Of a stretch of DNA of 64,000 nt, positions 59,601 to 64,000 are shown in pieces (position 1 is the stretch's first letter; every line of letters begins with the position of its first letter). This DNA is from CAVZAB01 sp963773155 (GTDB lineage: Bacteria > Pseudomonadota > Alphaproteobacteria > Rhizobiales > Beijerinckiaceae). A program made the translations under genes and the position numbers. The notes under the pieces are model-generated. The model did no database searches. It was given only the letters and a program-made list of their open reading frames with translations, and was not told the origin of the DNA. Where the stretch lies: the NCBI GenBank assembly GCA_963773155.1, contig CAVZAB010000012.1, positions 1 through 64,000 of the forward strand, in the 5' to 3' direction.

Positions 59601-62600
59601 AGCGCAAGGCCCTCACTGCGCAATCGTTTGAGAACCACGAAGACTTTGGCGACGTCGGCGGCGGTCAACGCCGATGTCGCCTCGTCGAGAATAAGGACGC
59701 GCGGATTGCGGGCCAATGCCTTGGCAATTTCCACCATCTGGCGACGCGATAGCGGCAGATCCTTGACGAGTGCCAGCGGGTGGATGTCCTGGGCGCCGGC
59801 CCGCTCCATGGCTTCCTCGGCAATGCGCCGCTGGGCCTTCCGATCGATCAGGCCAAAGCGGTGCGGCGGGTTGCTGATCGATATATTGTCGGTGACTGAG
59901 AGGTCGGGAACCAGCGATAGTTCCTGAAAGATGCAGACGATGCCGACCCGGTTGGCCGCAGCCGGGGAATCGAAGGAAACTTCGGCATCATCGAGGATGA
60001 TGCGGCCGGCATCCGGGGCAACGACCCCGGCAAGGATCTTGATCAAAGTCGACTTGCCGGCGCCATTTTCACCGAGAATGGCATGAATCTGGCCCGCCGA
60101 AACGACCAGATCAGCATTTTCCAGGGCCCGGACACCACCGTAGCGTTTGGAAACGCCTTCCATCCGCAAAAGCGGCGGTGCTGCTGGCCCCATTCCGTCA
60201 CCACCACCACAGAGTTGAATCAATCGATTGCACGGGCTCGCCGCACCGCTGCCGTACACAGGTGCGGCGGGCTTGCGCCGGCCGCACCCGTGGGTCCTAT
60301 TTGTTTTCCTTGGTCTGCCCCATGATTTCCTGGGCCGTGAAATTGATCTTGCAAGTCGGGAAGGAATTGCCGACGAAGAAATTGTCCGACTGGGCGCCGT
60401 AAAAGTCCTGACCGTCCTTAAAATTCGGATCTTCGGCGGTGGCCAACGGCAGTTTCACCGATTGGGGCACCACTTGGCCTTCGAGTGCGGCGATAGCCGT
60501 CTTGATCGCCACCGCAACCTGAGCCGGACCGGTACCGCCTGACGCGCATTTCAGGCCTTCACCCGCGAACTTGCCGCAGAATTTGCGGAAGCCGTTTTCG
60601 GTTTCGCCGCCGAATGGCACGAAGGGATGCTTGGCATCAATCAGCGCCTGCACGACGCCGGTATCGCCGCCTTGCGCGGTAATGCCGTCAAAGTGCTTTT
60701 GCACCGCGAGCGCGTCGGCCGTGACCTTCTGCGCCGTCGGATCGTCCCACTTGCCGAAGACTTCGATAATTTCCCATTTCTTGCCGGACTTATCGAGAGT
60801 TCTCGTGGATGCCGTCGTGACGGTCGCGGTCGACGGATGTGCCGGAGACGCCGCGCACCTCGAGGACTTTGCCGCCATTCGGTAGGTGATCGTTCAGCCA
60901 TTTCGCCCAATAGACCCCAAGGCCCTTCTGATCGACATCGACATTGATCGCGTCTTCGGTGTCGAGAATGTTGTCGAAGGCAACGAGCACCACGCCAGCA
61001 TCGTTGGCGCGCTTGATGACCGGTTTGAAAGCCGCCGGGTTCTGCGCGTTGACAACGATCGCGTCATAGCCGGAATCGATGAAATTATTGACGGCGGCGA
61101 TTTGGGCGGCAACGTCCTCGCCGGTAGATACAACTTTGAATTCCTTGAGTTTGGCGGCGACTTCCGGCTGCGCTGCATAGGCTTTCGCCGTCTGGATCAT
61201 CTGAATACGCCAGGTGTTGGCAATGTAGCCGTTGGCGAGGGCAATCCGGTAGGGCCCCTTCTTGGCGGCGAATTTGAAGAACTTGGTCTTGTCGCTCCAA
61301 GGCGCGAAACAGGAGGGATCGGCCGACGGACCGGCGACGATTGTTGGGGCGGCCAAGGCTGGCGCCGTCAAAGCGGACGAGCCCGCTAATAGGCCGAATG
61401 CGATCGCAGAGTACGACAATTGGCGTTGCAACTTCACGTTCTCCTCCCTCTAACTTTTGTTTCATTCCTTAATTGATCAAAGGAACTGCGCGCTAACTTG
61501 GCTTAATGCCTGCTGTTTGGCAATAGGCGCGCCGGTGCTTTCGCGTCACGCTCGTGCGCGCAGCTTGGGTTCCGACTTGCCGGTATCATTTTGGCGGCGT
61601 CTGCCGATTGAACCGGCGCCCAACGCGCTGATTTTGGTGGCGAGACGGCGGCCGACGAGACCCTGCACGAGCCTCTTTGGCCGCCCGCGCAACCGCCAAT
61701 GGAGCAGGCCAGATCGATCCATTTCCCGCTTCATGCGTATCAGCCTTGACAAGAGGATTTGCTTCAAATAAAAAACGAACGACCGTTCTTTTTAGCTTGC
61801 GGTGCCAGCTCTATGCCCAAACTTAGCAAAGATCAGCAGGAGATCCGACGCCAGCGCATTCTTGCTGCGGCCGAACGCTGCTTTACCCGAACCGGCTTCC
61901 ACCGCACCACCATGCTTGACATCTGCCGCGAGGCTGGCGTCAGCGCCGGGGCACTCTACATTTATTTTCCCTCCAAGGAGGCGCTAATTGCCGGCATTGC
62001 CGGCACTGAACAGGAGCAAATTCTTAACCGTTTCGAATCCCTGCACGCCGCCCCCGATTTTCTGAGCGGCATGGCCCAGGTCATGCAAGCCTGCGTCGTC
62101 GAACATCCCGTGACAAAAGCGGTCCTGTTTCTCGAAATCGTTGCGGAATTCAGCCGTAACCCCGAGGTCGGCGCCATCTTGCGTCGGGTTGATCGCGCTA
62201 TCCGTTCCTCGCTTGCCGAGGTTCTGGCGCGCGCCAAGGCCGACGGCCGGATCTCACCAAGGGCCGACGTCGATCGCATCGTCGAAGCGATGACGGTAAC
62301 CGTTGACGGTCTTGTCATGCGCCGGGTGGTTGATCCCGCGTTCGATCCTCGCGCTGTCGCCGCCTTGTTGACCCAGGCGATCCGCCAGATCGCCGCCGAG
62401 GAGACCGCGACCCGCCCAATCCCCTTGGCCTTTGCGGCAGGGCAGAAAGAGGCCGTTCCATGAACCCGCCGCGCAAAGGCCTCGGCCAACAATCGGCGCG
62501 GGTGATGGCCCGGCGCAGTGCCGGCGTGGCCCGGTTGCTCGCCCTGACGCTCGCGGTGGCCGGTCTCGCCTTGCCATTCAGCGCGCGGTTGCTTGCCGCC

Positions 62601-64000
62601 TCAGCCGCGCCGGCCGGTGCGGCCACGATGAGCGAACCGGTTGCACCGGCGGTCACGATCGCCCGGGTCGTCATCCAGGAAATCGTCGAGCGGATCCTGG
62701 TCACTGGCACTTTGGTTGCCCGCGATGAGATCCTGGTCGGTCCGGAAATCGAGGGCCTCAGGATCGTCGACATTCTGGTTGACGAGGGTGATCAAGTCGA
62801 CAAGGGCCAGGTGATGGCGCGCCTGTCGCGGGATACGCTCGATGCGCAGCTTGCCCAATCGGATGCGACGCTCGCTGTTGCCGATGCAGCGATCGAACAG
62901 GCCAAGAGCCAGATCGTCCAGGCCGATGCGGCCTTGGCGCAAAGCGGGCCGGCGCTCGAGCGAGCGCGCGACTTGCTGAAGACCGGATCGGGGACCCAGG
63001 CGCTGCTCGAGCAAAGGGCGGCCGAACAGCGGACCAATGAAGCGCGGCTCACCGCGGCCCGCGACGGTCTCAATTTGGCCTATGCCGACAAGGCCAATAA
63101 GCAGGCGTTGCGACGCGAGATCTTGGTTAGGCTTGCCCGCACCGAGATCAAGGCCCCCTCGGCCGGGCTTGTCTCGCGGCGCTCGGCCCGGCGCGGGGCG
63201 ATCGCGACATCGATCGGCGAGCCTTTGTTTCGGATCATCGCCGGCAACGAAATCGAACTCGATGCCGAAGTGCCGGAACTGCGCCTGTCGAAAATGGCCG
63301 AAAGTCAGAAGGCGGCGGTTTCAATATCCGACGATCTCCTCGTTGAGGGAACGGTCCGGTTGATCTCGCCGGAAGTCGACCGGTTGTCGCGATTGGGCAA
63401 GTTGCGCATCGCGCTCCCCTCCGACCCGCGCATTCGCATCGGCGCCTTTGCCCGCGCTACGATCGAGACGGTCCGTCGCAACGCTCTTGCGGTGCCTTCG
63501 AGCGCCGTTCTTTACGACGGCCGCCAGCCCTTCGTGCAGATCGTTCGCGACGGACGGATCGTGCAGCAATCGGTCAAGATTGGCCTGCAAGTGACCGGCA
63601 TCACCGAAATCGCGTCGGGCTTGCGCGAGGGCGACGTCGTCGTTGCCCGGGCTGGCGCTTTCCTGCGCGACGGCGATGCGGTGCGCTCGGTCGACGCCGC
63701 GGCGGCGGCGCCGAGCAGCTCTGTCGAAGAGGCCGAGGTCAAGTAATGTCGATGAATATCTCGGCATGGTCGATCCGCCGTCCGATCGTTTCGATCGTAT
63801 TGTTTGCCGTCTTGTTGGTGCTCGGAGTGTTTTCGTTCAGATCGCTGCCGATCACCCGCTTTCCCAATATTGACGTACCGATCGTATCGGTCACGATCAC
63901 GCAAGCGGGGGCGGCCCCGGCCGAGCTTGAAACACAGGTAACCAAAAAGGTCGAGGATGCGGTCGCCGGCATTGCCGGGGTCAAGCACATTTTCTCGTCG

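Overview
The window looks like an alphaproteobacterial chromosome. It opens inside an rRNA operon (23S, 5S, initiator tRNA-Met, the usual alphaproteobacterial order). The proteins after it (DUF992, the MCDYSL-type hypothetical, paired RND adaptors, an RbsABC-like importer) are of kinds common in Hyphomicrobiales/Rhodospirillales. Most coding DNA is GC-rich, with a lower-GC glycan block near the start. No genus can be named from sequence alone. Many genes carry single-base frameshifts. This pattern fits either an unpolished long-read or metagenome assembly, or real decay, and I mark each case.

Layout: (1) 1-3002, 23S (5' end missing), 5S, tRNA-fMet and a terminator. (2) 3.2-15.1 kb, a surface-glycan cluster: UDP-glucuronate decarboxylase-like epimerase and UDP-glucose dehydrogenase (UDP-xylose branch), glycosyltransferase, PIG-L deacetylase, sugar C-methyltransferase, DUF4910 protein (frameshifted), a lone class III aminotransferase, polysaccharide pyruvyl transferase (frameshifted) and a glucose-1-phosphate cytidylyltransferase-like enzyme. 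(3) 15.1-16.6 kb, no supported gene. (4) 16.6-21.3 kb, broken AbgT transporter and broken M20 peptidase, DUF4239 protein and small hypotheticals. (5) 21.4-26.9 kb, an RND efflux pair and DUF992. (6) 26.8-35.1 kb, DUF2721, AI-2E-type permease, alpha/beta hydrolase, membrane metallophosphoesterase, a beta-helix-like repeat membrane protein and a patatin phospholipase. (7) 35.2-40.7 kb, an Mrp-type antiporter operon in the order E-F-G-(DUF4040/B)-(C-D fusion)-second D-like subunit. (8) 40.8-48.0 kb, an SLC13-type permease full of frameshifts and an adaptor-permease-adaptor RND set. (9) 48.0-52.7 kb, two nearly identical 685-bp direct repeats, each with a full DUF1269 gene, flanking an IS4-superfamily transposase and an M20 dipeptidase. 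(10) 52.9-56.7 kb, LapA-like protein, second DUF992, patatin lipoprotein and an Asp/Glu racemase-like gene. (11) 56.7-61.4 kb, a sugar ABC importer operon. (12) 61.8-64.0 kb, TetR regulator with its RND adaptor and permease (cut by the window end).

Two observations stand out. The 685-bp duplication ends inside two different genes. As a result the RND adaptor at 46914-48017 now starts with the ribosome-binding site, start codon and first seven codons of the M20 dipeptidase, fused in frame to its own lipoprotein signal. In the Mrp operon, subunits C and D are one reading frame, joined by a linker built from a 15-bp tandem repeat that is read in two different frames.
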